From Thraustochytrium sp. TN22 (taxonomy: Eukaryota > Sar > Bigyra > Thraustochytrida > Thraustochytriidae): a stretch of 64,000 nucleotides of DNA. The stretch spans positions 1-64,000 of the forward strand of contig JABLUY010000014.1 in the NCBI GenBank assembly GCA_013306675.1. The letters run 5' to 3'. Under the pieces are notes generated by a model, which was not told where the DNA came from, searched no databases, and saw only the letters and a program-made list of their open reading frames with translations. The translations under genes were made by a program, and so were the position numbers. Below, piece after piece: positions 38,726 to 48,201 of this stretch. Numbering within the stretch: position 1 is the first letter of the stretch; each line of letters starts with the position of its first letter.

Positions 38726-39907
38726 TCATGAAATGACTGGCTGGGTCTCGGCGGCGAAGCGCTTCTTGAAAAGGGCGCCGTTATTGGCGAATAGGATGCG
38801 GTAGACGAGGCCACGTGCCATGCGTTCCCAAAGGGTCTCGCCAGTGCGAAGCTTGCCGAGCAGGTGTGAACCTTTGATCATACGCGTGGTGACGGGCTCT
38901 CGGATGGCGTGAAAGCGAGCCAGGGCATTGTCCATGTCATTTGGCGACTCGGCAAGGAGACGGACGAGGCAGGTGGCGTCCTGAATGGCTTGATTCGCGC
39001 CCTGGCCCATGAAGGGCGTCGTGGCGTGAGCAGCGTCGCCTAGGAGCACCACACGATCCTTGACCCACGAGGAGGCCTGCACTGGCGGCGTGTGGTAGAG
39101 GCCAAAGTGCATGACGCGCGAAGCATACTGGGCGATGTCGCCTACAAGCTCGTCGCGGCGCTCGTCCGCGTGGTCCCACTCCTCCTCACTGGGCGGCTCG
39201 TCGGAGCGGTACGCGAAAGTAAATGTCCACTCGCGCTTGCTGCCGCCGGCAAAGGTGATTTGATTGTTGCCAATGCCATGCGTCTCGGTGATGGCGCCCG
39301 GGGTGAAGCGCGGATCGCCGTGCTCCAGAACACGGTCGTTGGGGATGACCGCATAGTAGATGCAGAGGCCGGAGTAGACGCGGTCCCAGGACTTGTCGAA
39401 GAGCTGGCTGCGGACGGTGCTCTTGATGCCGTCGGCCGCCACAAAGAGATCGAACGGGATGTCCTCGTCGGCAGTGTGCGCAATGCGCGCCTCGGCGTCC
39501 ACGGCCTCGACGCGCTTGCCGATCTCCACCATGCCGCGCGGCAGCGCGTCAACCATGGTGAATTGCAGCTCGTCGCGCATGAACTGCGCCATGGTCGGCG
39601 GCGAGCTGACCAGGTCTTCCAACGACACGTCGCGCATCAGCGTGCCGTCCTCCCACATGGTGCGAAACCTCTGCGGCGCGCACGAGATCCCATCCAGGCG
39701 GTCGCGCAGCGCCGGCACGCCGCGTAGGCACTGCAGGCCGCCGGAGAGCGTGAACCCGGCGCCTAGCGCCGGCCGCAGCTCCTGGGCCGCCTCCAGCACG
39801 CGCACATGCACGCGGTCGCCCAGCCGGGCCACGAGCTCGTGAGCAGTCGCCAGCCCGCCCACGCCGGCGCCGCTCACCACCACGCGCAGCGGCCGGCCCA
39901 CGCTCAT
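38726..39907 (-). CDS. FAD-dependent aromatic-ring-type monooxygenase, copy 1
   Basis: A 393-residue flavoprotein monooxygenase of the PheA/UbiH/salicylate-hydroxylase superfamily. It has the dinucleotide loop VVVSGAGVGGLATAHEL at the N-terminus, the DG motif FVAADGIKSTVRSQLF, and the GD motif RVVLLGDAAHATTPFMGQGA. These proteins use NAD(P)H, FAD and O2 to hydroxylate or epoxidise a substrate; zeaxanthin epoxidase is a related plant and algal member, but its FHA domain is absent. The substrate is unknown. It is clearly a paralogue of the next gene (40274-41446), sharing long identical blocks. ATG 39907 was chosen by alignment to that copy. No transmembrane segment or clear targeting peptide is visible. 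Confidence 0.85.
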   Translation of the reverse strand: MSVGRPLRVVVSGAGVGGLATAHELVARLGDRVHVRVLEAAQELRPALGAGFTLSGGLQCLRGVPALRDRLDGISCAPQRFRTMWEDGTLMRDVSLEDLVSSPPTMAQFMRDELQFTMVDALPRGMVEIGKRVEAVDAEARIAHTADEDIPFDLFVAADGIKSTVRSQLFDKSWDRVYSGLCIYYAVIPNDRVLEHGDPRFTPGAITETHGIGNNQITFAGGSKREWTFTFAYRSDEPPSEEEWDHADERRDELVGDIAQYASRVMHFGLYHTPPVQASSWVKDRVVLLGDAAHATTPFMGQGANQAIQDATCLVRLLAESPNDMDNALARFHAIREPVTTRMIKGSHLLGKLRTGETLWERMARGLVYRILFANNGALFKKRFAAETQPVIS

Positions 39908-40273
39908 GCTTGCTTGAGATCGATCGCAGATGCGAGTTTGATTGCGGGCCGTGCCAAGCCGCGCCGGCGCGACCCGTGCAAGGGTCCCAAAGGTTCCCGG
40001 CGTGACGCGTCGCGGCATACAGTGCCACAGTGGGCGAGCACCAATTTGCACCTGGTGTGAGTCTCAGACTCTCAACATCCCCTGCGCTGCGTCTGGTCAT
40101 CACTCCGACGTGGCGCAGACTCCGGCGTCGAGCCCCGAGCGAGTCAGCGAGCGAGCTTCGGCGGTCTCGGCACGCGCTGAGGTTTTTCTGACGTGTCGAG
40201 ATGGTGGCATACGGACGATCGGGAGGTCTGCGCCCGGCTTCGACTTTGGCGGCGGCACTCTGGCAGGCCGTGG
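39908..40273. other. Spacer between the two FAD monooxygenase genes
   Basis: A 366-bp spacer between head-to-tail paralogues. It presumably holds the promoter of copy 1. No gene or clear element is seen. Confidence 0.5.
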
Positions 40274-41446
40274 TCAGCTCACAAAGGGGCGCGTTTCGGC
40301 GCGGAAGCGGTGCTTGAAGATGGCGCCGTCGCTGGCGAAAACGACGCGGTAGGCGAGGCTGCGAGCGGCGCGCTCGAAAAAGGTCTCGGCAGTGCGGAAG
40401 GTGCCCATGAGGCGCGAGGCGTTGATGATGCGCGTGGTGACGGGCTCACGGATAGCGTACATGCGCGCTAGGGCCTTGTCGACGTCGTCGGGGGACTCGG
40501 CGATGAGGCGCGCCAGACAGGTAGCGTCCTGAATGGCCTGGTTGGCGCCTTGGCCCATAAAGGGCGTGGTGGCGTGCGCCGCGTCGCCCAGTAGCACAAC
40601 GCGGCCCTTGACCCAGGACACAGCGCGCACGGGCGGCGTGTGGTAGAGGCCAAAGTGCATGGCGCGCGACGCGTACTTGGTGATGTCACTCACGGACTCC
40701 TCGAGCGTCTGGTCGGCCGCGGCCCACTCCTTGGCGGCGGGCGGCTCCTTGGAGCGGTACGAGAAGGAGAAAGTCCACTCGCGCTTGCTGCCGGCTGCGA
40801 AGGAGATCTGGTTGTTGCCGCGGCCGAGCGTCTCGGTGATGGCGCCCGAGCGGAAGCGGTAGTCGCCGAACTCCTGCACATACGAGTTGGGGATGACGCA
40901 GTAGTAGATGCTGAGCCCCGAGTAGACGCGGTCCCAGGACTTGTCGAAGAGCTGGCTGCGCGCCGCGCTCTTGATGCCGTCGGCCGCCACAAAGAGGTCG
41001 AACGGGATGTCCTCCTTCCGGGTGTGCGCGATGCGCGCGTCGGCGTCCACGGCCACGACGCGCTTGCCGCACTCCACCATGCCGCGCGGCAGCGCGTCCA
41101 CCATGGTCAGCTGCAGCTCGTCGCGCATAAATTGCGCCATGGAGGGCGGAGTGTCCACCAGGTCGCCGAGGGACACGTCGCTCAGCGTCGACCCGTCCTC
41201 GAACACCGTGCGGTACCGCGTCGACACGCACATGATGCGGTCCAGCCGCTCGCGCAGGGCCGGCACTTCCCTCAGGCAGTGCAGTCCGCCCGACAGCGTG
41301 AACCCCGCGCCCAGCTTCGGCCGCAGCACCGGCGCCGCCTCCAGCACGCGCACGTGCACGCGGTCGCCCAGCCGCGCCACCAGCTCGTGCGCGGTCGCCA
41401 GCCCGCCCACGCCGGCGCCGCTGATCACCACGCGCAGCGGCCGCAT
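40274..41446 (-). CDS. FAD-dependent aromatic-ring-type monooxygenase, copy 2
   Basis: A 390-residue paralogue of the preceding gene, in the same orientation 366 bp upstream. It has the same three flavoprotein motifs (VVISGAGVGGLATAHEL, FVAADGIKSAARSQLF, RVVLLGDAAHATTPFMGQGA) and near-identical surroundings. Differences cluster in the substrate-side region after the DG motif and in the C-terminal helices, which suggests diverging substrate use. The start at 41446 is fixed by alignment with copy 1; an Arg/Gly-rich open frame upstream is not conserved. Together the pair is a tandem duplication that is older than the 7TM duplications to the right, judging by eye. Confidence 0.85.
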   Translation of the reverse strand: MRPLRVVISGAGVGGLATAHELVARLGDRVHVRVLEAAPVLRPKLGAGFTLSGGLHCLREVPALRERLDRIMCVSTRYRTVFEDGSTLSDVSLGDLVDTPPSMAQFMRDELQLTMVDALPRGMVECGKRVVAVDADARIAHTRKEDIPFDLFVAADGIKSAARSQLFDKSWDRVYSGLSIYYCVIPNSYVQEFGDYRFRSGAITETLGRGNNQISFAAGSKREWTFSFSYRSKEPPAAKEWAAADQTLEESVSDITKYASRAMHFGLYHTPPVRAVSWVKGRVVLLGDAAHATTPFMGQGANQAIQDATCLARLIAESPDDVDKALARMYAIREPVTTRIINASRLMGTFRTAETFFERAARSLAYRVVFASDGAIFKHRFRAETRPFVS

Positions 41447-42261
41447 CGCGTGAGCCACGCCGGCCCGCGCCGCCGCGCCGCCGCCGCCGCCGCCGCGCCC
41501 GCGCCCGCCCGGCCCGCGCCCGCCCGCGCTCGCGTTCTGCCTCGCGCTTTGCGTCTCTGGCGCCACGCCGCGCCGCGACCCGTGCACGGGTCGTCGCTCC
41601 TCTCATTCTAGCTAGCTAGCTAGTACGTCGAGGCGGCGAGCTCGCTGCTCGCGCCGGGCCCGGCCCTCCTTTAGGCTGCCTTGCCAGTGCAAAGACCGCC
41701 CGCCAGAGCTGTGGCGGAGGTCTCGCTCGTTGGTGGCAGCCCGCGGGCTTCGCTTTTGGAGAATCTTACGTGCTGGTAGCTTTGGTGCCGCGAGGTGAAG
41801 GACTGGAGTCTGGACCGACCGACAACTCTCACGGTCCGATGACGGACATAGCGTTACAGCAGCGAGCGAGATTACGTGGCTCGCGAAGATAAAAGAAATG
41901 AGACTCGTTCATAGTTCTGATTAGAACACCAAGAGCTGGTTGGCCAGGCCAGAGGCTTGCTTGGCTGCTGGGACGCGTCGCTAGCTAGCTAGCTGGAATG
42001 CCCGCCCGCGATGTCCAGCTGGACTCTTCCTTCGAAGCCGTGACTTGGACGGGACAACGCAACGCGAAGCGTGCATCGCGCCTTCGCGTCACGTGGTTCG
42101 AGCGGCACTGCACGCACTGCACTGCATGATGATGACTGACGATGAGATGATGTGCTTCATCAGCATCAGCTGGCAGAACAGGCCGGCTCATCGGATTCTG
42201 CCGCACTGCAATGCACGCGCAGACCTAACTCCATCGCCTCCCGACGCACGCGGGCGGCGCG
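41447..42261. promoter_or_regulatory. Divergent region, FAD monooxygenase 2 / ABC transporter
   Basis: An 815-bp divergent spacer that should carry both promoters. TAGC arrays lie at 41609-41622 and 41981-41993. The part from 41800 to 42200 is less GC-rich than the coding regions. No gene is seen. Confidence 0.55.
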
Positions 42262-44493
42262 ATGAGCGCGGCGGCGGGCGTGCGCGCGTGGTGGGCGGTG
42301 GCGCGGCTGTTCTGGCTGCGCCATCCCGACGGCGACGGTGGCGCCGACCGCGAGCGGGATGGCGGCGGCAAGGGCGGCAGGAGCGGACGAGGAGCTGCTC
42401 CGCGGCGCGCGGGGCCGTGGCTGCGGCTAGCGGCCGTGCTGGCGCTGCAAGTGGCCCGCGGCAAGGCCGGCACGCTGCTTGCGGCGTCCACGCGCGAGCT
42501 GCTCGAGGCGGCCGGCACGGAGGGCTTCAAGGCCGCGGCGCTGCGCAAGCTCGCGCTGCTCCTGCTGCTCTCGCCGCTCGACGCCGTCTACGAGTACGCG
42601 CTGCGCGGGCTGCGGCTGGCGTGGTCGCAGGACCTCACGACGCGCCTGCTGCGCGACTACGTGGGCCTGGCCTGCGCTCGCCTGCGCGGCCCTTCTGACG
42701 AGGAGGAGGACGGGGCCGCCGGCGTGGTGGGCGGCGCGCTTTCCAGGCGTTGCGGCGAGGAGGGCGAGGACGCCAATATCGACCAGCACGTGGCGGAGGG
42801 CGTGGACAAGTACGTGGACCTGAGCCTGGATCTCTTGCTCGAGTCCGTGCAGGCGGTCATCCACCTGCACTTTTTCACGCGCATGCTCGCGGAGCCGTCG
42901 CCGCTGCTGGCCACCACGTCTCGACGGCTCGCGGTGCTGGGCACGGCCGCCACGCTGGCGCTCGGCAAGGCGCTGCCGGCGTTGTACCGACGCGAGCGTG
43001 ACGCCTCCAGCGACTTCCGGTACGCGCTTACGCGCGTGCGAGAGAATGCCGAGTCGATCGCGTTTTATGACGGCGCCGCGCAGGAGGTAGCCACGCTCAG
43101 CACGCGCCACGCCGCCAAGCAGGAGCGCGTCTGGGAGCGCAAGGCGCGGCGCGACATGGTGCAGACCTTCGCTGCCACCTTTCGCAAGGTGGCCGGCCTG
43201 GTGCCCGCCGCGCTGCTGGCGGGCAGCAGCGCCGCCGCCGCTCAGGCCACGGCCGCGGCCGAGCGCCACCGCGAGCACCAGGCGCCGCTCGCGGCACACG
43301 GCCATAGCCACGCTGGCGGCGCCGCGCACGGTCACAGTCACGCCGGCGGTGCCGCGCACGGTCACAGTCACGCCGGCGGTGCCGCGCACGGTCACAGCCA
43401 CGCTGGCGGTCACGACCACGGGCACAGCCACGGTCAGACGGGCGGCGGCGGCGGCGGTGGCGGCGGCGGCGGCGCGGCGCTCATCGCGCTGGTCATGCAG
43501 GCGTCTGAGGCCTTCGATGAGGTGCTCTTCCACCTAATGATCCTTGCGGAGAACCTGAACGACTTCTCGCGGCTCAAGATCGTCTCTGAGCAGCTGCACG
43601 CCATGCTGGAGCAAAGCGAGCGCTCCCGGGCGGGCGTCCGCGCTGTGCGCCCGGGCGTGCGCCTCGAGCAGAGCGCGCCGCCTGGCGAGGCCTGGCTCGA
43701 GCTGCGCGACCTCACGGTGCGTTTTGGCCGTCGCACGCTCGTGCAGGATCTCAACCTGGCGCTGCGCGGGTCGGACCGCCTGCTCATCGCCGGCGGCTCT
43801 GGGTTCGGCAAAACGAGCCTGCTCCGCTGCGTGCAGGGCCTAGTGCAGGAGGGCGCCGGCTTGGTGCGGCGCCCGCCGCGCGAGGACGTCATGTTCATCC
43901 CGCAGCAGCCCTACATGACGCTCGGCACGTTGCGCGAGCAGCTCTTTTACCCGACGCCGCGCGACGAGGTCCCGCGCCATCGCGATACCGAGGCGCGCCG
44001 CCTCTTGCACGTCGTCGGCCTCGGCCACCTCGAGCAGCGCTGCCCGGAGGGCCTTGACACGGTCAGCCGCTGGGCGGACGAGCTCTCCGTAGGCGAGCAG
44101 CAGCGCGTCGCCTTTTGTCGCATCGCCCTGCGTCGCCCGCGCTTCGTCTTCCTCGACGAGGCCACCTCAGCGTTGGACGCCGCCGCCGAGGCGCGTATGC
44201 ACGAGCTCCTCGCCACTTCGTGCATCGCATTTTGCAGCGTCGGTCACCGCGCCACACTCGAGAGCTTTCACACCCATAAGCTCACGCTCCGTGGCGGCAC
44301 TGACGCCGCCTGGGACATCGTCTCACTCGGCAAGGACGACAAGCAGAAGCAGCAGCAGCAGCAGCAGCCACAGCAGCAGCCACAGCAGCCTCGTGACCAG
44401 CAGCAGGCGTCGCGGCCCGTCGCGAGTCTTCGAGTGGCGCGTCGCAGCCATGACGACTGGACTGATTTTGCCGCTCCTCCTGCCCCTAACTAG
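42262..44493 (+). CDS. ABCD/SbmA-like half ABC transporter with His-rich loop
   Basis: A 743-residue half transporter: a transmembrane domain, then one ATPase. The membrane part has the ABCD/SbmA pattern NIDQHVAEGVDKYVDLSLDL and VRENAESIAFYDGAAQEV. The ATPase has Walker A AGGSGFGKTSLLR near residue 510, signature ELSVGEQQRVAFCRI near 608 and Walker B FVFLDEATSALD near 629, so it should be active as a dimer. Family members move fatty acyl-CoAs into peroxisomes, cobalamin from lysosomes, or peptides in bacteria; the substrate here is unknown. An insert at residues about 346-393 has four HGHSHAGG-type repeats plus HDHGHSHG, like the metal loops of ZIP and CDF zinc transporters, and is followed by poly-Gly. 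This is unusual for the family. The tail is Gln-rich. ATG 42262 follows a GC-rich leader. Confidence 0.85.
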   Translation: MSAAAGVRAWWAVARLFWLRHPDGDGGADRERDGGGKGGRSGRGAAPRRAGPWLRLAAVLALQVARGKAGTLLAASTRELLEAAGTEGFKAAALRKLALLLLLSPLDAVYEYALRGLRLAWSQDLTTRLLRDYVGLACARLRGPSDEEEDGAAGVVGGALSRRCGEEGEDANIDQHVAEGVDKYVDLSLDLLLESVQAVIHLHFFTRMLAEPSPLLATTSRRLAVLGTAATLALGKALPALYRRERDASSDFRYALTRVRENAESIAFYDGAAQEVATLSTRHAAKQERVWERKARRDMVQTFAATFRKVAGLVPAALLAGSSAAAAQATAAAERHREHQAPLAAHGHSHAGGAAHGHSHAGGAAHGHSHAGGAAHGHSHAGGHDHGHSHGQTGGGGGGGGGGGAALIALVMQASEAFDEVLFHLMILAENLNDFSRLKIVSEQLHAMLEQSERSRAGVRAVRPGVRLEQSAPPGEAWLELRDLTVRFGRRTLVQDLNLALRGSDRLLIAGGSGFGKTSLLRCVQGLVQEGAGLVRRPPREDVMFIPQQPYMTLGTLREQLFYPTPRDEVPRHRDTEARRLLHVVGLGHLEQRCPEGLDTVSRWADELSVGEQQRVAFCRIALRRPRFVFLDEATSALDAAAEARMHELLATSCIAFCSVGHRATLESFHTHKLTLRGGTDAAWDIVSLGKDDKQKQQQQQQPQQQPQQPRDQQQASRPVASLRVARRSHDDWTDFAAPPAPN
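43298..43470 (+). repeat. 24-30 bp coding repeat (His-rich loop) and Gly run
   Basis: Tandem units encoding AAHGHSHAGG, with near-identical third and fourth copies, followed by a GGC run. It lies inside the ABC transporter and keeps its frame. Confidence 0.9.
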
Positions 44494-44574
44494 CTCGAGC
44501 GCGAGCTGATTCGGCGCCTTTGAGGCCCAAGGTAGTCGAAAGTGGGGTCATCGACTCATCATCGTCAGCTTCAT

Positions 44575-44606
<32 letters not shown>

Positions 44607-44782
44607 GCAGCACGCCCATAAGTTAATTTATATCTTGATTCGAGCTCAGATGACTTGCCAGTGACAGTGAGTGACCTGCTCGCAGAGCGTTGCGGCACAA
44701 CGTGCGCTGCACGCCGTGCACGGAGCTGACAGAGACTCGACCCTTGTCGCAGACCCTGTTTTCCTCCCTCCACCCCTGCACG

Positions 44783-45745
44783 ATGCGACGCGCCCTCATA
44801 GCAGCGGGCGCGACGGCGCGAGCGTGCCCGCGCCGCGCGCCGCAGTCCCGCCCGCGCCGCGGAATAGCCTCGCAGGCGCCGCGGCCCGACGGCGACGGCG
44901 ACGACGACCTTGAACGTCATGGACGCCATGACGGCGCTCGGCAGCAGCAGCAGCAGGACAACTCAGAGCAAGAAGACCCGCGTGGCGCCTTCTGGAGGTT
45001 CGTCTCGCAGGAGAACCGGCGCGTGGCGGCACTGGCTGCGGTGGCGCTGGCCGGCGTGGCGCTGGTCAAGGCGGCGCAGCTGGGCTGGGGCTCGGGCACG
45101 CCGAAGCGCGCCGAGCAGCTCGTAGCGGAGGCCAACGCAACGCAGGACCCGGCCAAGGCGGCCAAGCTGCTGCGCGAAGCGCTCAACCACCTGCGCACGT
45201 CGCCCTTTGCCGAGGGCGCCGAGGCGCACGTGCAGCTGCAGCTGGGCGACGCGCTGGCGTCGGCCGGCAAGACCGGCGAGGCGCAGCGCGCGTACGAGGA
45301 GGTGTCGCGCGCGGAGCCGGCGGCGCAGATGGCCATCCCGGCGCGCGAGCGCGTGCTGGACAGCAAGGGCGCAGCGCTGGATCGCTTGGGCCAGCTCGCG
45401 GCGGACCGCGGCGATGCCCGCGAGGCGCTGGCCTACGCGCTGCAGGCTGTGGCGACGCTGGCGCGCGACCCGCGCGTGCTAGACACGTGCTGGGCGGCCT
45501 TTGAGCGCGGCTCGCGCGACTTCCAGCCGCTCATTGCATCGGCGGACCGCGCCAAGAATCTCGCCGGCGCGCTCAACAACGCCGGCATGGCGCTCATGGC
45601 GGACGGCCGCATCGAGGAGGGACGCAACCTCCTGGCGCGCTGCCTGGCCGTCGCAACCATTTGTGTACCGGCCGACGAGCGCGACGAGGGCTTCGCGCAG
45701 GCGGTGCAGCAGGTGGCGACTGTCTTACAGGAGACGTCATCATGA
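44783..45745 (+). CDS. Mitochondrial TPR protein (TTC19-like?)
   Basis: A 320-residue protein. The N-terminus MRRALIAAGATARACPRRA, rich in Arg and lacking acidic residues, followed by PRRGIASQA, looks like a mitochondrial presequence. A Gln-rich linker leads to a hydrophobic segment (AALAAVALAGVALVKAAQLG) at about residues 90-110 and then TPR-like helical pairs to the end. This order (presequence, single membrane span, TPRs) matches TTC19, a complex III assembly factor of the inner membrane, but the sequence similarity that I can see is only architectural. The ATG at 44783 was chosen for the presequence; the frame is open to 44690. It converges with the next gene, 71 bp away. Confidence 0.55.
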   Translation: MRRALIAAGATARACPRRAPQSRPRRGIASQAPRPDGDGDDDLERHGRHDGARQQQQQDNSEQEDPRGAFWRFVSQENRRVAALAAVALAGVALVKAAQLGWGSGTPKRAEQLVAEANATQDPAKAAKLLREALNHLRTSPFAEGAEAHVQLQLGDALASAGKTGEAQRAYEEVSRAEPAAQMAIPARERVLDSKGAALDRLGQLAADRGDAREALAYALQAVATLARDPRVLDTCWAAFERGSRDFQPLIASADRAKNLAGALNNAGMALMADGRIEEGRNLLARCLAVATICVPADERDEGFAQAVQQVATVLQETSS

Positions 45746-45816
45746 TCGGATCAGCTTTGCTATTATTTTAATTAACATACACCTTGGCATCCTCGTGGGG
45801 CGCGGGGACTGGCTGC

Positions 45817-46554
45817 CTATGCGATGTCGATCGTTGCGTTTTCGCCGTCGCTGCCCTCGAGCAGGGCGCCCTCCTGGCCGTTCGCGGCCGGGTTGAGGGT
45901 GTCCAGGTCCGGCGGCAGACGACCGGTCCAAAGAGCGCGCGCGAAGTGGACGACGAAGGAGAGCGTGCCGAGCGCGATGCCAACCGCGACCGCCACGTCG
46001 ACGATCTCGTGCAGCGGATGGGGCAGATGCAGCACGATGATGACAAAGACGACAATGAGCGGATACAGCGTGTATGCAATGAGAAGGCGCTTGCGCGAGG
46101 CGAAGAAGAGCCCCGAGGCGAAGAGCGGAGCCAGCAGCAGCACGAGCGCAGACCTCAGCGGCTGCGCACGAGAGAGGCTCTGGCCGGCCAGCAGGCAGCG
46201 CCGCACCACGTACGGGCTCCACGAAAGGTGAAAGCCGCGATAGCCCTCTGCATAGGCAAGCCCGAGCGAGAGCAGCACGAGGAGCACCCAGTCGAAACCA
46301 CGCAGCTCATAGTTTCGAATGCGGCTCGCCACGAAGCTCACGCCGTGCGTGGCGCCCACGAGTACCAGCAGCAGCGTCCCGTAGGCGTACGCGGTCGTGA
46401 CCCAGGCCAGCGCGCCGCCCGTTCCGTCGCTGCGCCTGGGCGTGCGCAGCTGTCGTTCCAGCCCAGGTCGCGCGTACTGCAGGTCCTGCCACGGCCACCG
46501 TGGGAACGTGAAGGGCCGCCGCGCCGTCGGTCTTGTGGTCGCCGTACCCGCCAT
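45817..46554 (-). CDS. Multi-pass membrane protein, unassigned
   Basis: A 245-residue integral membrane protein that I cannot assign. Five or six hydrophobic segments are visible: YAYGTLLLVLVGATHGVSF, DWVLLVLLSLGLAYAEGYRG, LRSALVLLLAPLFASGLFFA, LLIAYTLYPLIVVFVIIVLH and VDVAVAVGIALGTLSFVVHF. The motif AEGYRGFHLSWSPYVVRR after the second span is polar and Arg/Trp-rich and looks like a functional signature. The N-terminus carries Arg- and Thr-rich sequence that could be a transit peptide. The ATG at 46554 was preferred; the frame is open to 46638. The gene is convergent with the mitochondrial TPR gene. Confidence 0.6.
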   Translation of the reverse strand: MAGTATTRPTARRPFTFPRWPWQDLQYARPGLERQLRTPRRSDGTGGALAWVTTAYAYGTLLLVLVGATHGVSFVASRIRNYELRGFDWVLLVLLSLGLAYAEGYRGFHLSWSPYVVRRCLLAGQSLSRAQPLRSALVLLLAPLFASGLFFASRKRLLIAYTLYPLIVVFVIIVLHLPHPLHEIVDVAVAVGIALGTLSFVVHFARALWTGRLPPDLDTLNPAANGQEGALLEGSDGENATIDIA

Positions 46555-47232
46555 TCCGGATGCCGCGCCGTGCTCGACCTGGAGTCTGGTAGCACCCCTG
46601 CCTGCGACCGCGGCTCGTCGGGCGCCTCGGCCTTGCACCTCTCGCGCCGCGCCGCGCCACGCCGCGCCGTGCCGCGCCGCGCTGTGGATCTGATCTGGTC
46701 TGCCTCAGCTCGAGTTGGAGTTCTGTAGCGCGGCTGGGTGCGCGGACTCCATGTATGTAGACAGACCGCGACCGCGACGACCTGCTGGACGACATCCCGG
46801 GCCTGGCCTAGCTAGCTAGCTAGCTCGCTCGATTCTCCAGAGTCGACAAGGAACTTGAGCCTGGGACGCCGCAGTGCAGCAGTTCGACTTGAAGGCGGAG
46901 AGTCGAAGTTCGAGCAGAGATGGCGAGGGCGTGGACCGCCGCAAGAGGGCCTTCCCAGTCAAGGACCATGACGACAGGAATGCGCCAGATCCCTGAAACC
47001 AACCCAGGCAGGGTAAGAAGTGCTGCCTGCGCTGGAGACATGTCGATTCTACCAAAGTGTACAATATGGTGGTGATCTCTTGCTGCAAGTGAGCAGCGTG
47101 ACGGAGGCGCTGGCGCGACAAGCGCAGTGGCACTTGAGCCCGCTCCTAAGATGGAGAAAAGGAAACACTGCTCCACGCAGAGCCCTGCCCCGGCCTGACG
47201 GCATGAAGACATCCTCCTGCTCTGCAAGCCCT
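46555..47232. other. Intergenic region at the border of the 7TM array
   Basis: A 678-bp region with no supported gene. A TAGC array lies at 46808-46823. It separates the housekeeping block from the 7TM gene array. Confidence 0.55.
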
Positions 47233-48201
47233 CTACTTGCGTGACGGCTGGGGCGCGAGCGGCGAGGCGCCAAACGAAGAGGCGCTCTTGTGCGGCGTAT
47301 GAGAGGCCGTCGAGGGCCTGCGCACGAACTTGGGACGCCAAACGGCGGTGCTGACTGCCAGCACGCTGACCACATTGACCATGAGACCCAGAGGAATGAG
47401 AATCCAGTCGAGCAGGTACAAGTGATATTCGTCCGTTGCGCGGCCTTGCGCCGCGGCCTGCAGCGCGAGGATGCCCGGTACGAGGGTGGTGACACAGACG
47501 CTGAGTGCCAAGACGGACACGCAGAGGAGGTTGCGGCGTGCCTCTTTGCGGTGGCCGCGGCTGGTGAGGTGCGAGAGCTCGTCGCCATTCTGCTCGTCCA
47601 TGTGGGACGTGCGTGCGCGCAACTCCTGCTGGAAGACGATCACGAGCGCGATGACCATGAAGGCGTTGACGACCATGAGGGTCGCGGTCAGAGGCCAGGG
47701 GAAGGAGAAGACGCAGAGGTCGTTGGAGAGCAGCTGGCCCTTGGTGAGGGCGATCTCGGCGACGACGAGCACTGGCAAGACGTAGGCCAGGTTTCCCACC
47801 ACGGCACGCAGACGGCCTGCGCATTTGCCCTGGTCCGCGTGGGCGGCGATGTCGCCGTGCTTGATGAAGATAAAGTAGGCGGCGATGTGCGAGGCCTCGT
47901 ACGCGGACGGCGCCAGGGCGCCCAGGAAGGAGCACACCGACCATGAGCTCTCGTCGAAGCGAATCCAGCTCGCCGCGGTAAGCGTTGCGGCGGTCAGCAC
48001 TGCCAGCCCAATGTGAGCGAGGATGAGCCGCATGACGGCCCACTGTGTCGGCGAGCGCTCGAACGGGCTCTCCTGGCGGCTCACAATGACCCAGGCGCCC
48101 ACGCACCAGAGCACCGTCAGCGCCGCCATTGACTGGCGCACATGGCTCATCACATCCAGGGCCCGCGTCTCCTCCACCTCGCCGTCCACGTACGCCGGCA
48201 T
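47233..48201 (-). CDS. 7TM GPCR-like array protein, copy 1 (divergent)
   Basis: A 322-residue seven-transmembrane protein, the most diverged member of the array. It keeps the family frame: EVEETRAL in place of FEETPxF, then TM1, TM2 ending in SSWSVCSFLGALAPSAYEAS at the TM2-TM3 border, QLLSNDLCVFSFP in the TM4-TM5 loop, RRNLLCVS before TM6 and YHLYLLDWILIPLGLMVNVV for TM7. The Cys pair typical of a TM3-ECL2 disulfide is present. The N-terminal ERxxRS segment of other copies is missing; an ATG here is preceded by AG, so an unseen upstream exon cannot be ruled out. A charged third inner loop with DEQNGDE is specific to this copy. The ligand is unknown. Confidence 0.7.
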   Translation of the reverse strand: MPAYVDGEVEETRALDVMSHVRQSMAALTVLWCVGAWVIVSRQESPFERSPTQWAVMRLILAHIGLAVLTAATLTAASWIRFDESSWSVCSFLGALAPSAYEASHIAAYFIFIKHGDIAAHADQGKCAGRLRAVVGNLAYVLPVLVVAEIALTKGQLLSNDLCVFSFPWPLTATLMVVNAFMVIALVIVFQQELRARTSHMDEQNGDELSHLTSRGHRKEARRNLLCVSVLALSVCVTTLVPGILALQAAAQGRATDEYHLYLLDWILIPLGLMVNVVSVLAVSTAVWRPKFVRRPSTASHTPHKSASSFGASPLAPQPSRK

